A stretch of 64,000 bases of DNA. It comes from Bacillus tequilensis KCTC 13622. GTDB lineage: Bacteria > Bacillota > Bacilli > Bacillales > Bacillaceae. Positions 9,707 to 17,704 of the stretch are shown here, in pieces (position 1 is the stretch's first letter; each line of letters starts with the position of its first letter). The notes below the pieces were generated by a model. That model made no database searches. It had not been told where the DNA came from and worked only from the letters and a program-made list of their open reading frames with translations. The stretch lies in assembly GCF_000507145.1 (NCBI RefSeq), contig NZ_AYTO01000007.1:62001-126000 (forward strand), in the 5' to 3' direction. The position numbers and the translations under genes were made by a program.

Positions 9707-11644
9707 ATGAAAAACATGTCTTGCAAACTAGTTGTATCAGCCACTCTGTTTTTCAGTTTTCTCGCCACAGGCCCTCTCGCCCACGCGCAAACAAGCAGCG
9801 AAAAAGAAGTCATTGTGGTTTATAAAAACAAAGCCGGCAAGGATACCGTCCTTGAGAGCGATGCTGAGGTTGAACAGCAGTATAAGCATCTTCCGGCTGT
9901 AGCAGTCACAGCAGATCAGGAGACAGTGAAAGAATTAAAACAAGACCCTGATATTTTATATGTTGAAAACAATGTCTCATTTGCCGCAGCAGGCGGCACG
10001 GATGTCAAAGTGCTGTCAGACAGCAATGAGACCTCTGACAACTTCAAGCAGTGGAACCTTGAGCCAATTCAAGTGAAACAGGCTTGGAAAGCGGGACTGA
10101 CAGGCAAGGATGTGAAAATTGCAGTCATTGACAGCGGCATCTCCCCCCATGATGACCTGTCGATTGCCGGCGGGTATTCAGCTGTCAGTTACACCTCTTC
10201 TTACAAAGATGATAACGGCCACGGAACACATGTCGCAGGGATTATCGGAGCCAAGCATAACGGCTACGGAATTGACGGCATCGCACCGGAAGCACAAATA
10301 TACGCGGTTAAAGCACTTGATCAGAACGGTTCGGGGAATCTTCAAAGCCTTCTCCAAGGAATCGACTGGTCGATCACAAACCGGATGGACATTATCAATA
10401 TGAGCCTTGGCACGACGGCAGACAGCCAAATCCTCCATGACGCCGTGGACAAAGCATATGAGCAAGGCGTTCTGCTCGTTGCCGCAAGCGGAAATGACGG
10501 AAATGGCAAGCCAGTGGACTATCCGGCGGCGTACAGCAGTGTCGTTGCCGTTTCAGCAACAAACGAAAATAATCAGCTTGCCTCCTTCTCAACGACTGGG
10601 AATGAAGTTGAATTTTCAGCGCCGGGAACAAACATCACGAGCACTTATTTACACCAATATTATGCGACTGGAAGCGGAACATCCCAAGCGACGCCTCACG
10701 TTGCTGCCATGTTTGCTTTGTTAAAACAGCGTGATCCTGCCGAGACAAATGTGCAGCTTCGCGCGGATATGCAGAAAAATATCGTTGATCTGGGAGCCGC
10801 GGGCCGCGATCAGCAATTTGGCTACGGCTTAATCCAGTATAAAGCGCAGGAATCAGATGCAGCGTACACGTCCGCAGAGCAAGCGGTAAAAAAAGCGGAA
10901 CAAACAAAAGCACAAACCGATATCGACAAAGCGAGAGAACTCGTCAGCCAGCTCCCGGATCCCGCCGCAAAAACAGCCCTGCAAAAAAGACTGGATAACG
11001 TACAGTCATACAGAAGTGTAACAGATGCGAAAGACAAAGTCGTAAAAGCAGAAAAATATAAAACACAGCAGACCGTTGATACAGCACAAGCTGCCATAAA
11101 TAAGCTTCCAAACGGAACTGATAAAGCGAATCTGCAAAAACGCTTAGATCAAGTAAAACGCTACATCGCATCAAAGCAAGCGAAAGAGAAAGTGGCGAAA
11201 GCGGAAAAAAACAAAAAGAAAACAGATGTTGACAGCGCACAATCAGCAGTCAGCAAGCTTCCGGCAGGTTCAGAAAAAACGGCCCTGCTGAAACGCCTGA
11301 ACAAAGTGAAAAGCAATAATTTGAAAACGGCGCAGCAATCCGTATCTGCAGCGGAAAAGAAATCAACTGATGCAAATGCAACAAAAGCACAATCAGCAGT
11401 CAATCAGCTTCAGTCAAGCAAAGACAAAACATCATTGCAAAAACGGTTAGATAAAGTGAAGAAAAAAGTGGCGGCAGCTGAAGCGAAAAAAGTCGAAGCT
11501 GCGAAAACCAAAGTAAAGAAAGCGGAAAAAGACAAAACAAAAAAAGCAAAGACATCCGCTCAGTCCGCAGTGAATCAATTAAAAGCATCAACTGATAAAA
11601 CAAAGCTGCAAAAACGGCTGAATGCCGTCAAACCGAAAAAGTAA
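9707..11644 (+). CDS. epr: Minor extracellular serine protease Epr
   Basis: Epr is a secreted subtilisin-family protease of 645 residues. In order: a signal peptide (1-27, cleavage after AHA), an I9 propeptide (about 33-92), and a peptidase S8 domain (about 115-385) with catalytic Asp142 (VIDSG), His172 (GHGTHVAG) and Ser326 (GTSQATPHV), plus oxyanion Asn263. A long Lys/Ala-rich tail (about 390-645) follows, made of degenerate repeats of the form KAEKxK...AQSAVxxLP...LQKRLxxVK. The tail length is normal for Epr; it probably binds the cell surface and is trimmed off. Epr has been linked to swarming and CSF processing. An AAAAGGAG site precedes the ATG. Confidence 0.96.
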   Translation: MKNMSCKLVVSATLFFSFLATGPLAHAQTSSEKEVIVVYKNKAGKDTVLESDAEVEQQYKHLPAVAVTADQETVKELKQDPDILYVENNVSFAAAGGTDVKVLSDSNETSDNFKQWNLEPIQVKQAWKAGLTGKDVKIAVIDSGISPHDDLSIAGGYSAVSYTSSYKDDNGHGTHVAGIIGAKHNGYGIDGIAPEAQIYAVKALDQNGSGNLQSLLQGIDWSITNRMDIINMSLGTTADSQILHDAVDKAYEQGVLLVAASGNDGNGKPVDYPAAYSSVVAVSATNENNQLASFSTTGNEVEFSAPGTNITSTYLHQYYATGSGTSQATPHVAAMFALLKQRDPAETNVQLRADMQKNIVDLGAAGRDQQFGYGLIQYKAQESDAAYTSAEQAVKKAEQTKAQTDIDKARELVSQLPDPAAKTALQKRLDNVQSYRSVTDAKDKVVKAEKYKTQQTVDTAQAAINKLPNGTDKANLQKRLDQVKRYIASKQAKEKVAKAEKNKKKTDVDSAQSAVSKLPAGSEKTALLKRLNKVKSNNLKTAQQSVSAAEKKSTDANATKAQSAVNQLQSSKDKTSLQKRLDKVKKKVAAAEAKKVEAAKTKVKKAEKDKTKKAKTSAQSAVNQLKASTDKTKLQKRLNAVKPKK

Positions 11645-11646
11645 CC

Positions 11647-11690
11647 AAAAAGCCTGCAGGACCTGCATTCTAGGTCTTACAGGCTTTTTT
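11647..11690 (+). terminator. Terminator after epr
   Basis: The stem AAAAAGCCTG ... CAGGCTTTTTT contains an inner ACCT/AGGT pairing and starts 3 bases after the epr stop. Confidence 0.85.
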
Positions 11691-11750
11691 GCATGCCCCA
11701 AACCCCCGACACAACCTTTTTCCCATTCAACGCACGGGCTTTTCATACTA

Positions 11751-11779
11751 TTGCTATCCAGCAATGAACAGCATAAAAT
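11751..11779 (+). promoter_or_regulatory. Sigma-A promoter of sacX-sacY
   Basis: TTGCTA and TAAAAT are separated by exactly 17 bases. A start near 11786 would give a leader of about 300 bases that contains the RAT and a terminator before sacX. sacXY is reported to be sucrose-inducible and influenced by DegU. Confidence 0.65.
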
Positions 11780-11811
11780 GAACGTTATTACAGTTATCAC
11801 CACATATGGAG

Positions 11812-11840
11812 GGATTGTGACTGTCAGGCAGGCAAGACCC
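11812..11840 (+). promoter_or_regulatory. RAT (ribonucleic antiterminator) in the sacX leader
   Basis: This 29-base element begins GGATTGTGAC and ends GGCAAGACCC. It matches the RAT sequences of the sacB and sacPA leaders, which are bound as RNA by SacY and SacT. It lies about 25 bases into the predicted transcript and upstream of a terminator hairpin. SacY, encoded just downstream, is the obvious ligand, giving an autogenous loop. It is the only notable element in the gap between epr and sacX apart from the promoter and terminators. Confidence 0.85.
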
Positions 11841-11937
11841 AATGATGCAAAAGGAGTATTAGTGCCTAAAAAACAGGGCATTTTAACCCTTCTTTTCGTG
11901 TTGGGATCAGAACGGCGCCATAGACACCCACTATTCT

Positions 11938-11967
11938 AATGCTCCGTCACCGACGCGGGCATTTTTG
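11938..11967 (+). terminator. Leader terminator upstream of sacX
   Basis: The outer stem AATGC / GCATT has an inner CCGTC / GACG-GG pairing and is followed by TTTTTG. It lies about 100 bases after the RAT and 120 bases before sacX. A weaker AGGG / CCCT hairpin followed by TTCTTTT sits at about 11875-11896. Either could be the terminator controlled by antitermination. A RAT usually overlaps its terminator directly, so the partner stem needs folding analysis. Confidence 0.5.
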
Positions 11968-12088
11968 TTGTCGCTGCACATTTTGTCATTTTCAGCAGTT
12001 TTTCTCACTTTTTTCATTTTGATTGTCAACTTTTCATTTGATACGATGAACAAGCCGACTTTTCTTCAGTAAAGGAGGTTTTGATTGC

Positions 12089-13471
12089 TTGCAAAAAGAG
12101 ATTGCAAAAGATTTATTGCTCCTTGCAGGAGGAAAAAGCAATATTATCAACATCAGCCATTGTACGACCCGTCTTCGCTTTGAGGTAAAAGACGAGACGA
12201 AAATCGATATACATACCATTGAAGGCCTGCAAGGCGTGCAGGGCACCTTTTTCCGATATGGGCTGTTCCAGATTATCTTTGGAGCAGGCGTCGTCAACAA
12301 AATATATAAAGAAGTCATTCACGTGTGGGAGAACACGCCTTCTGAAGAACCTGCTGTTCAACAGAAAAAGGCCAGCCGGAAGCTGAACCCTGTCGCAGCA
12401 TTTGCGAAAACACTGTCCGATATTTTTGTGCCGATTATCCCAGCAATAACAGCAAGCGGCCTGCTCATGGGGCTGATCGGAATGATTAAGGTGTTTCACT
12501 GGTTCACAGCCGACAGTCCGTGGATCAAAATGCTCGACCTCGTGTCCAGCACAGCCTTTATTTTGCTGCCGATTTTGGTCGGCTTCAGTGCAGCACGGCA
12601 ATTTGGCAACAACCCCTATTTAGGGGCAGTGATCGCAGGTTTCCTGACGCACCCTGATCTGCTGGACCCGTCTATGCTCGGCAGCAAAACCCCCGCTTCC
12701 TTAGACATCTGGGGGCTGCATGTTCCAATGATGGGCTATCAGGGTGCCATTATACCGATTCTTCTCTCCGTTTATGTCATGAGCAAAATCGAAAAGCTAT
12801 TAAAATCGATTGTACCGAAGTCACTTGATGTCGTCATCATTCCTTTTATTACGGTCATGGCGACTGGGTGCCTCGCGCTGATTGTGATGAATCCCGCCGC
12901 GTCTATCATCGGCCAGATCATGACACAGTCGATTGTCTATATTTATGATCACGCCGGCATTGCTGCCGGGGCCCTTTTCGGCGGCATCTACTCCACTATC
13001 GTTCTATCTGGCTTGCATCATAGCTTTTATGCGATTGAAGCAACGCTGCTTGCTGATCCGCATGTCGGTGTGAACTTTTTAGTGCCGATATGGTCGATGG
13101 CGAATGTGGCCCAAGGCGGAGCGGGGCTTGCGGTTTTCTTCAAAACGAAACAATCAAGTCTGAAGAAAATTGCGCTCCCCGCTTCCCTGACCGCGTTTTT
13201 AGGCATTGTAGAGCCGATTGTATTCGGGGTAAATGTCAAACTGATCCGTCCCTTTATCGGGGCTGCCATCGGCGGCGCTATTGGCGGCGCATACGTGGTT
13301 GCGGCGCATGTCGTGTCGAATTCCTACGGACTGACGGGCATTCCGATGATTTCAATCGTGCTGCCGTTCGGCACTGCCAATTTTGTTCATTATATGATCG
13401 GTTTTTTGATCGCGGCCGTCTCTGCTTTTATAGCTACATTGTTTCTCGGGTTTAAAGAAGAGACAGAATAA
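12089..13471 (+). CDS. sacX: PTS sucrose-type EIIBC / sensor SacX
   Basis: SacX is a 460-residue membrane protein with an N-terminal EIIB domain (phosphorylated Cys in SHCTTRLRF, about residue 25) and a C-terminal EIIC (from about residue 105) of the sucrose family. It has no EIIA domain. In B. subtilis it acts mainly as a low-activity sucrose sensor that phosphorylates and inhibits SacY when sucrose is absent. Translation starts at TTG 12089 (TTG CAA AAA GAG), 10 bases after AAAGGAGG; other TTG codons nearby are out of frame. It is co-transcribed with sacY, 53 bases downstream. Confidence 0.95.
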   Translation: MQKEIAKDLLLLAGGKSNIINISHCTTRLRFEVKDETKIDIHTIEGLQGVQGTFFRYGLFQIIFGAGVVNKIYKEVIHVWENTPSEEPAVQQKKASRKLNPVAAFAKTLSDIFVPIIPAITASGLLMGLIGMIKVFHWFTADSPWIKMLDLVSSTAFILLPILVGFSAARQFGNNPYLGAVIAGFLTHPDLLDPSMLGSKTPASLDIWGLHVPMMGYQGAIIPILLSVYVMSKIEKLLKSIVPKSLDVVIIPFITVMATGCLALIVMNPAASIIGQIMTQSIVYIYDHAGIAAGALFGGIYSTIVLSGLHHSFYAIEATLLADPHVGVNFLVPIWSMANVAQGGAGLAVFFKTKQSSLKKIALPASLTAFLGIVEPIVFGVNVKLIRPFIGAAIGGAIGGAYVVAAHVVSNSYGLTGIPMISIVLPFGTANFVHYMIGFLIAAVSAFIATLFLGFKEETE

Positions 13472-13524
13472 CAGGATTTATTCGTTTTCATTCATAAAAC
13501 GGGGGATGAAAGGACAAAAAAGCT

Positions 13525-14367
13525 ATGAAAATTAAAAGAATCTTAAATCATAATGCTATCGTCGTAAAGGATCAACATGAAGAGAAGATTCTCTTAGGTG
13601 CAGGAATTGCGTTCGACAAGAAGAAGAATGATATTGTCGACCAGTCAAAAATAGAAAAAACGTTTGTCAGAAAAGATACAGCTGACTATAAGCAGTTTGA
13701 AGAGATTTTAGAAACATTGCCGGAAGACCATATTCAGATTTCCGAGCAAATTATTTCCCATGCCGAAAAAGAACTGAACATTAAAATCAACGAGCGCATT
13801 CACGTTGCTTTTTCTGACCATCTTTCCTTTGCGATTGAACGCCTGAGCAACGGGATGGTCATCAAAAACCCGCTGTTGAATGAGATCAAAGTTCTTTATC
13901 CGAAGGAATTCCAGATCGGCTTGTGGGCCAGAGCGCTGATTAAAGATAAACTGGGGATTCACATTCCCGATGATGAAATCGGCAATATCGCCATGCACAT
14001 CCATACAGCAAGAAACAATGCCGGTGATATGACACAGACGCTTGATATTACAACAATGATCCGTGACATTATCGAGATTATTGAAATCCAGCTCTCAATT
14101 AATATCGTGGAAGATACCATCTCCTATGAACGGCTTGTGACCCATCTCCGCTTTGCCATTCAGCATATCAAAGCGGGTGAATCGATTTACGAGCTGGACA
14201 CGGAAATGATCGATATTATTAAAGAGAGGTTTAAGGATGCCTTCCTGTGCGCATTAAGCATCGGCACATTTGTGAAAAAGGAATACGGCTTTGAATTTCC
14301 CGAAAAGGAATTGTGCTATATCGCCATGCATATTCAGCGGTTTTACCAACGTTCAGTCGCACGCTGA
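13525..14367 (+). CDS. sacY: Transcriptional antiterminator SacY
   Basis: SacY is a BglG-family antiterminator of 280 residues. It has a CAT RNA-binding domain (1-55; [22 protein letters not shown]...GAGIAF), PRD1 (about 65-170, with conserved His in [11 protein letters not shown] and AMHIHTA) and PRD2 (about 175-280, [12 protein letters not shown] and YIAMHIQRF). Dephosphorylated SacY binds the RAT of the sacB leader and prevents termination. Phosphorylation of PRD His residues through SacX inhibits it. The RAT in its own leader suggests self-activation. Confidence 0.96.
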   Translation: MKIKRILNHNAIVVKDQHEEKILLGAGIAFDKKKNDIVDQSKIEKTFVRKDTADYKQFEEILETLPEDHIQISEQIISHAEKELNIKINERIHVAFSDHLSFAIERLSNGMVIKNPLLNEIKVLYPKEFQIGLWARALIKDKLGIHIPDDEIGNIAMHIHTARNNAGDMTQTLDITTMIRDIIEIIEIQLSINIVEDTISYERLVTHLRFAIQHIKAGESIYELDTEMIDIIKERFKDAFLCALSIGTFVKKEYGFEFPEKELCYIAMHIQRFYQRSVAR

Positions 14368-14374
14368 GGCAAAG

Positions 14375-14409
14375 AAAAAACGCTTTTGAGATGGTCAAAA
14401 GCGTTTTTT
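14375..14409. terminator. Bidirectional terminator between sacY and gspA
   Basis: The perfect stem AAAAAACGCTTTTGA / TCAAAAGCGTTTTTT has a 5-base loop. A and T tracts on both sides serve the two converging genes. Confidence 0.9.
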
Positions 14410-14418
14410 GTATCTGGT

Positions 14419-15279
14419 TTATTGGTTCATCGCCGGATTGCTGATCGTATTCCACTTTGTATACGACATGTAATGGAAATATTGATCGCGATACGGGTGT
14501 TTTGTATTTGAATTCCAAGGCTTTTCTCCGCCGCAGAAGTGGACAATGGCCGGGTTTTCTCTCGTTTCTCTATAAAGCTTCTGGCCTGACAGCGTCGCAG
14601 GCGTTTTCATTTTTAATATGATATAGGTTTGAGCGTTCCAGCGCGGATGAAGTTCATACCACTGATCATATAAGATCGCATTCAGCGCATCTTGGTCATG
14701 CAGCACAAGGAAGTCTTCCTCCGGGTGTTCATTGATAAAGTTGATGACTTTTTCTGTGATGTTTTGCTTTCTCCAAGGCTCAAAATCAATAATCATGATA
14801 CCGGAGTTAAAATACTTCCCTGTATCACTGACGTTCATTTCTTTTAAGCGTTCATGCTGCCCCGCATCCTCAACAGCAGCAACTGTATACGGCGCAATAT
14901 CCAAGTCCCACAGTTTTGAAATATCCTCAAGAATCAGCGCATCACAGTCGATATAAATCATTCGTTTGATGCTCTCATCCTTAATTAAATCAGGAATCGA
15001 AATGCGGTAATACGCCGCTTTTGTAATATGGCTGCTCTCCACCGCATGTTCATACATGTTGGGATCCACTTCTAAAAACTCAATCGGCACACCGAACTTC
15101 AAAGTGGTTTCTTCCAGTCTTTTTTTGTTATCAGGCTCAATTCCGCCATCAATGACGTATAATTTGATCTTTCTGTCCTGATCCATATTTGTCAATAAAG
15201 AAACGAACATCCCACCTAAATGACGAGCATAATTATCATCTGCGCATGACACGATATGCATAATTTCATCTTTCTTCAA
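14419..15279 (-). CDS. gspA: General stress protein A, GT8-family glycosyltransferase
   Basis: GspA has 286 residues and the GT8 fold. The N-terminal HIVSCADDNYARHLGGMFVSLL nucleotide-sugar-binding strand is followed by the DxD metal motif in MIYIDCDALILEDIS (about residues 95-108), the NSGIMIIDF motif, and HFCGGEKPW near the end. The acceptor is unknown. It is a classic sigma-B general stress gene of B. subtilis, and a near-consensus sigma-B promoter is visible upstream. No partner gene is linked to it. Confidence 0.94.
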   Translation of the reverse strand: MKKDEIMHIVSCADDNYARHLGGMFVSLLTNMDQDRKIKLYVIDGGIEPDNKKRLEETTLKFGVPIEFLEVDPNMYEHAVESSHITKAAYYRISIPDLIKDESIKRMIYIDCDALILEDISKLWDLDIAPYTVAAVEDAGQHERLKEMNVSDTGKYFNSGIMIIDFEPWRKQNITEKVINFINEHPEEDFLVLHDQDALNAILYDQWYELHPRWNAQTYIILKMKTPATLSGQKLYRETRENPAIVHFCGGEKPWNSNTKHPYRDQYFHYMSYTKWNTISNPAMNQ

Positions 15280-15296
15280 TGGTATTCATCTCCCTT

Positions 15297-15308
15297 TGTG
15301 TTGTACAA
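15297..15308. repeat. TGTGTTGTACAA word, copy 1 (between gspA promoter and start)
   Basis: This 12-base word contains the palindrome TTGTACAA. An exact copy lies 70 bases upstream at 15367-15378. The two bracket the gspA sigma-B promoter, a layout suited to an operator pair. No regulator is identified. Confidence 0.5.
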
Positions 15309-15313
15309 GTTAC

Positions 15314-15337
15314 ATACCCTTTTTCAGAAAATTAAAC
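15314..15337 (-). promoter_or_regulatory. Sigma-B promoter of gspA
   Basis: On the minus strand GTTTAA (15337-15332) is followed after 12 bases by GGGTAT (15319-15314), which is essentially the sigma-B consensus. It lies 35 bases upstream of the gspA start. Confidence 0.88.
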
Positions 15338-15366
15338 ACGATCATCCGACAATTTTTTTAATAGAA

Positions 15367-15378
15367 TGTGTTGTACAA
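15367..15378. repeat. TGTGTTGTACAA word, copy 2 (upstream of gspA promoter)
   Basis: This is an exact second copy of the 12-base word at 15297-15308. Here the palindrome is extended to TGTTGTACAACA. It lies 12 bases beyond the ywaF stop and upstream of the gspA -35 box. Confidence 0.5.
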
Positions 15379-15389
15379 CAAAAAAGGTG

Positions 15390-16103
15390 TCATGTTTTGA
15401 ACATCCGATAAAGCCAATAAAGAATGTAAAAGCTGGCGATCGTAATCGCTTCAGCCGAAGCGATATACCATGGCCACGGCCCGAGAACATCCAGGAGAGA
15501 AGATCCGCCCGGTTTTTTCGTCAAATACATATAATTCGCGCCAAGCCAGCGATCAAGCAGGTAAATACAGCCTCCGTACACATTGACAACCAAGACGGTC
15601 ATCCATAAAGAACGCTGTCTGAGTCTGTACGTCCCAATTACCGCCATCAGCAGACAGGACAAAAACACGGATCCATGTGAAATAAAAAAGAGGATATATC
15701 GGATATGCGGAAATGAAAACATACCGAGGTCCGGAGTGGCAAGCGCCTGAATCGAGCTGCCGATGCCGGCGAAATATATCAATACAAACAGCTTTCGGCT
15801 TTTTGTCAGCAGCATAATCGCCGACAAATACACTGACAGGTCACTAAGCTGGAGAGGTAATGAAGTTCGCACCGACCACCTGCCCGCGGCGATCATCCAT
15901 ATGTGATAACCGATTTGCGAACCAAGCAGCAGAAACACAAACAAATAACGCCAAAACCGGCTGGCCTTAGGCCGCTTGACCTCCCGCCGGAAAAGAAATA
16001 ATAAAATGGCCAAAAAAGCAATAATCGCTAACGTCACCACATGCTCCGCTGAAAAAAGCTGAAACGGATCGTGTTTATAGACCGATTGAACATATTTTTG
16101 CAA
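15390..16103 (-). CDS. ywaF: Conserved integral membrane protein YwaF (TIGR02206 family)
   Basis: This 237-residue protein has six or seven hydrophobic helices with basic loops ([30 protein letters not shown]). The family signature with an N-terminal [12 protein letters not shown], the periplasmic-facing [16 protein letters not shown] and a Trp-rich C-terminal helix is that of the YwaF/TIGR02206 group. No function is known. It ends about 110 bases upstream of gspA in the same orientation, but gspA has its own sigma-B promoter, so the two need not be co-expressed. The start [10 protein letters not shown] follows a GGGGGTGG site. Confidence 0.87.
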   Translation of the reverse strand: MQKYVQSVYKHDPFQLFSAEHVVTLAIIAFLAILLFLFRREVKRPKASRFWRYLFVFLLLGSQIGYHIWMIAAGRWSVRTSLPLQLSDLSVYLSAIMLLTKSRKLFVLIYFAGIGSSIQALATPDLGMFSFPHIRYILFFISHGSVFLSCLLMAVIGTYRLRQRSLWMTVLVVNVYGGCIYLLDRWLGANYMYLTKKPGGSSLLDVLGPWPWYIASAEAITIASFYILYWLYRMFKT

Positions 16104-16183
16104 GATTCCACCCCCGTTTTGTTTAGTTTGGTGTTGTTCGGGCTTTTTTTATTCAATCAAGCAAGACTCCTCCTCAGCGTTCT

Positions 16184-16215
16184 TTGCAGGTATAAAGCAC
16201 TGTCTTTTCAAAAGC
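16184..16215 (+). repeat. Composite word upstream of ywaD, copy A
   Basis: TTGCAGGTATAAAG (16184-16197), 7 bases, then TTTTCAAAAGC (16205-16215). The same two words, 5 bases apart, occur upstream of dltX at 22344-22373. TTTTCAAAAGC is itself a near palindrome. The element lies about 75 bases before the ywaD start. Its function is unknown; it may be part of a promoter or an operator. Confidence 0.4.
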
Positions 16216-16291
16216 GCTCTCCATTTTGCAGGAAATTCCCTTAGCATCTCGAAATATTCCCCATCCATACATTAGGGGAGGTTTATTTTTG

Positions 16292-17659
16292 ATGAAAAAG
16301 CTTTTGACTGTAATGACGATGGCTGTTTTCACTGCCGGGATGCTGCTCTTGCCGGCACAGAGTGTCACCCCTGCCGCGCATGCCGTTCAGCTCTCAGATA
16401 GCGAGCGAGAGCTTCCGTTTAAAGCAAAGCGTGCGTATTCCACCATTTCTCAGCTAAGTGAAGCAATCGGTCCCAGAATAGCCGGAACTGCCGCTGAAAA
16501 AAAGAGTGCTCTATTGATCGCTTCATCCTTGAGAAGATTAAAGCTTGATGTGAAGGTTCAACGATTCGATATTCCTGATCGGATTGAGGGCACTCTGTCT
16601 TCCGAAGGACGCGACATTCTTCTCAGGGCGGCATCCGGCTCAGCCCCGACTGAGAAACAAGGACTGACGGCTCCGCTTTACAATGCCGGCTTGGGCAATC
16701 CAAAGGACTTCACCGCTGACGCTAAGGGCAAGATCGCCTTAATTTCCAGAGGAGACCTGACATATTACGAGAAAGCCAAAAATGCCGAGGACGCCGGAGC
16801 GAAGGCTGTCATCATTTATAACAACAAAGAAAGCCTCGTGCCTGTGACGCCAAATCTGTCAGGAAATAAAATCGGCATTCCTGTCGTCGGCATTAAAAAA
16901 GAAGATGGAGAAGCCCTCATCCAGCAAAAAGAAGCCACCTTACAACTAAAAGCAATCACTAACCAAACCTCCCAGAACATCATCGGAATCAAAAAGCCCA
17001 AAAACATCAAACATCCAGACATTGTGTACGTGACGGCCCATTACGACAGTGTGCCTTTTTCGCCCGGAGCAAATGACAACGGCTCAGGAACCTCTGTCAT
17101 GCTGGAGATGGCGCGTGTTTTAAAAAGCGTCCCATCTGATAAAGAAATCCGCTTTATCGCTTTCGGCGCTGAAGAGCTTGGCCTGCTCGGCTCCTCTCAT
17201 TACGTAGATCACCTATCGGAAAAAGAGCTGAAGCGGAGCGAAGTGAACTTCAACTTAGACATGGTGGGCACAAGCTGGGAGAAGGCGTCTGAGCTGTATG
17301 TCAACACATTGGATGGCCAGTCGAACGAGGTTTGGGAATCCAGCCATACGGCCGCTGAGAAAATTGGATTTGACAGTCTGTCTCTGACACAGGGAGGGTC
17401 ATCAGATCATGTGCCGTTTCACGAAGCCGGCATTGATTCCGCCAACTTTATTTGGGGAGACCCGGAAACTGAAGCAGTAGAACCTTGGTATCACACCCCT
17501 GAAGACTCAATCGAGCATATCAGCAAAGAGCGCCTCCAGCAGGCAGGCGACCTAGTGACAAACGCTGTCTATCAGGCAGTGAAAATAGAGAAGAAACCGA
17601 AAACCATCAAGAAACAAATGAAGGCAAAAGCCTCAGACATTTATGAAGAGATCAAATAA
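16292..17659 (+). CDS. ywaD: Secreted double-zinc aminopeptidase YwaD (M28)
   Basis: This is a 455-residue exported aminopeptidase. It has a signal peptide (about 1-31, ending PAAHA), a PA (protease-associated) domain (about 135-225, with GDLTYYEKAKNAEDAGAKAVIIYNN) and an M28 zinc peptidase domain (about 245-440). Visible zinc and catalytic motifs are TAHYDSV, PGANDNGSGTS, GAEELGLLGS, NFNLDMVG and SSDHVPFHEAG, with a later His in WYHTPEDS. It removes N-terminal residues from peptides outside the cell. I chose ATG 16292 because it starts the signal peptide and follows AGGGGAGG; the longer frame has no site. Confidence 0.94.
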   Translation: MKKLLTVMTMAVFTAGMLLLPAQSVTPAAHAVQLSDSERELPFKAKRAYSTISQLSEAIGPRIAGTAAEKKSALLIASSLRRLKLDVKVQRFDIPDRIEGTLSSEGRDILLRAASGSAPTEKQGLTAPLYNAGLGNPKDFTADAKGKIALISRGDLTYYEKAKNAEDAGAKAVIIYNNKESLVPVTPNLSGNKIGIPVVGIKKEDGEALIQQKEATLQLKAITNQTSQNIIGIKKPKNIKHPDIVYVTAHYDSVPFSPGANDNGSGTSVMLEMARVLKSVPSDKEIRFIAFGAEELGLLGSSHYVDHLSEKELKRSEVNFNLDMVGTSWEKASELYVNTLDGQSNEVWESSHTAAEKIGFDSLSLTQGGSSDHVPFHEAGIDSANFIWGDPETEAVEPWYHTPEDSIEHISKERLQQAGDLVTNAVYQAVKIEKKPKTIKKQMKAKASDIYEEIK

Positions 17660-17688
17660 AAAAGACGGCACTTGGGTGCCGTCTTTTT
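17659..17688. terminator. Bidirectional terminator between ywaD and the downstream regulator gene
   Basis: The perfect stem AAAAAGACGGCAC / GTGCCGTCTTTTT has a 4-base loop. It serves two converging genes. Confidence 0.9.
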
Positions 17689-17704
17689 TATAATAATTAA
17701 CTAT

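Noticed and set aside
11622..11939. 105-codon plus-strand frame after epr
   Set aside because: It begins inside the epr tail and covers the epr terminator, sacX promoter and RAT; regulatory RNA explains the sequence better.
16104..16291. T-box leader left over from a tyrosyl-tRNA synthetase gene
   Set aside because: No AGGGTGGNACCGCG-type T-box sequence is present in the ywaF-ywaD gap.
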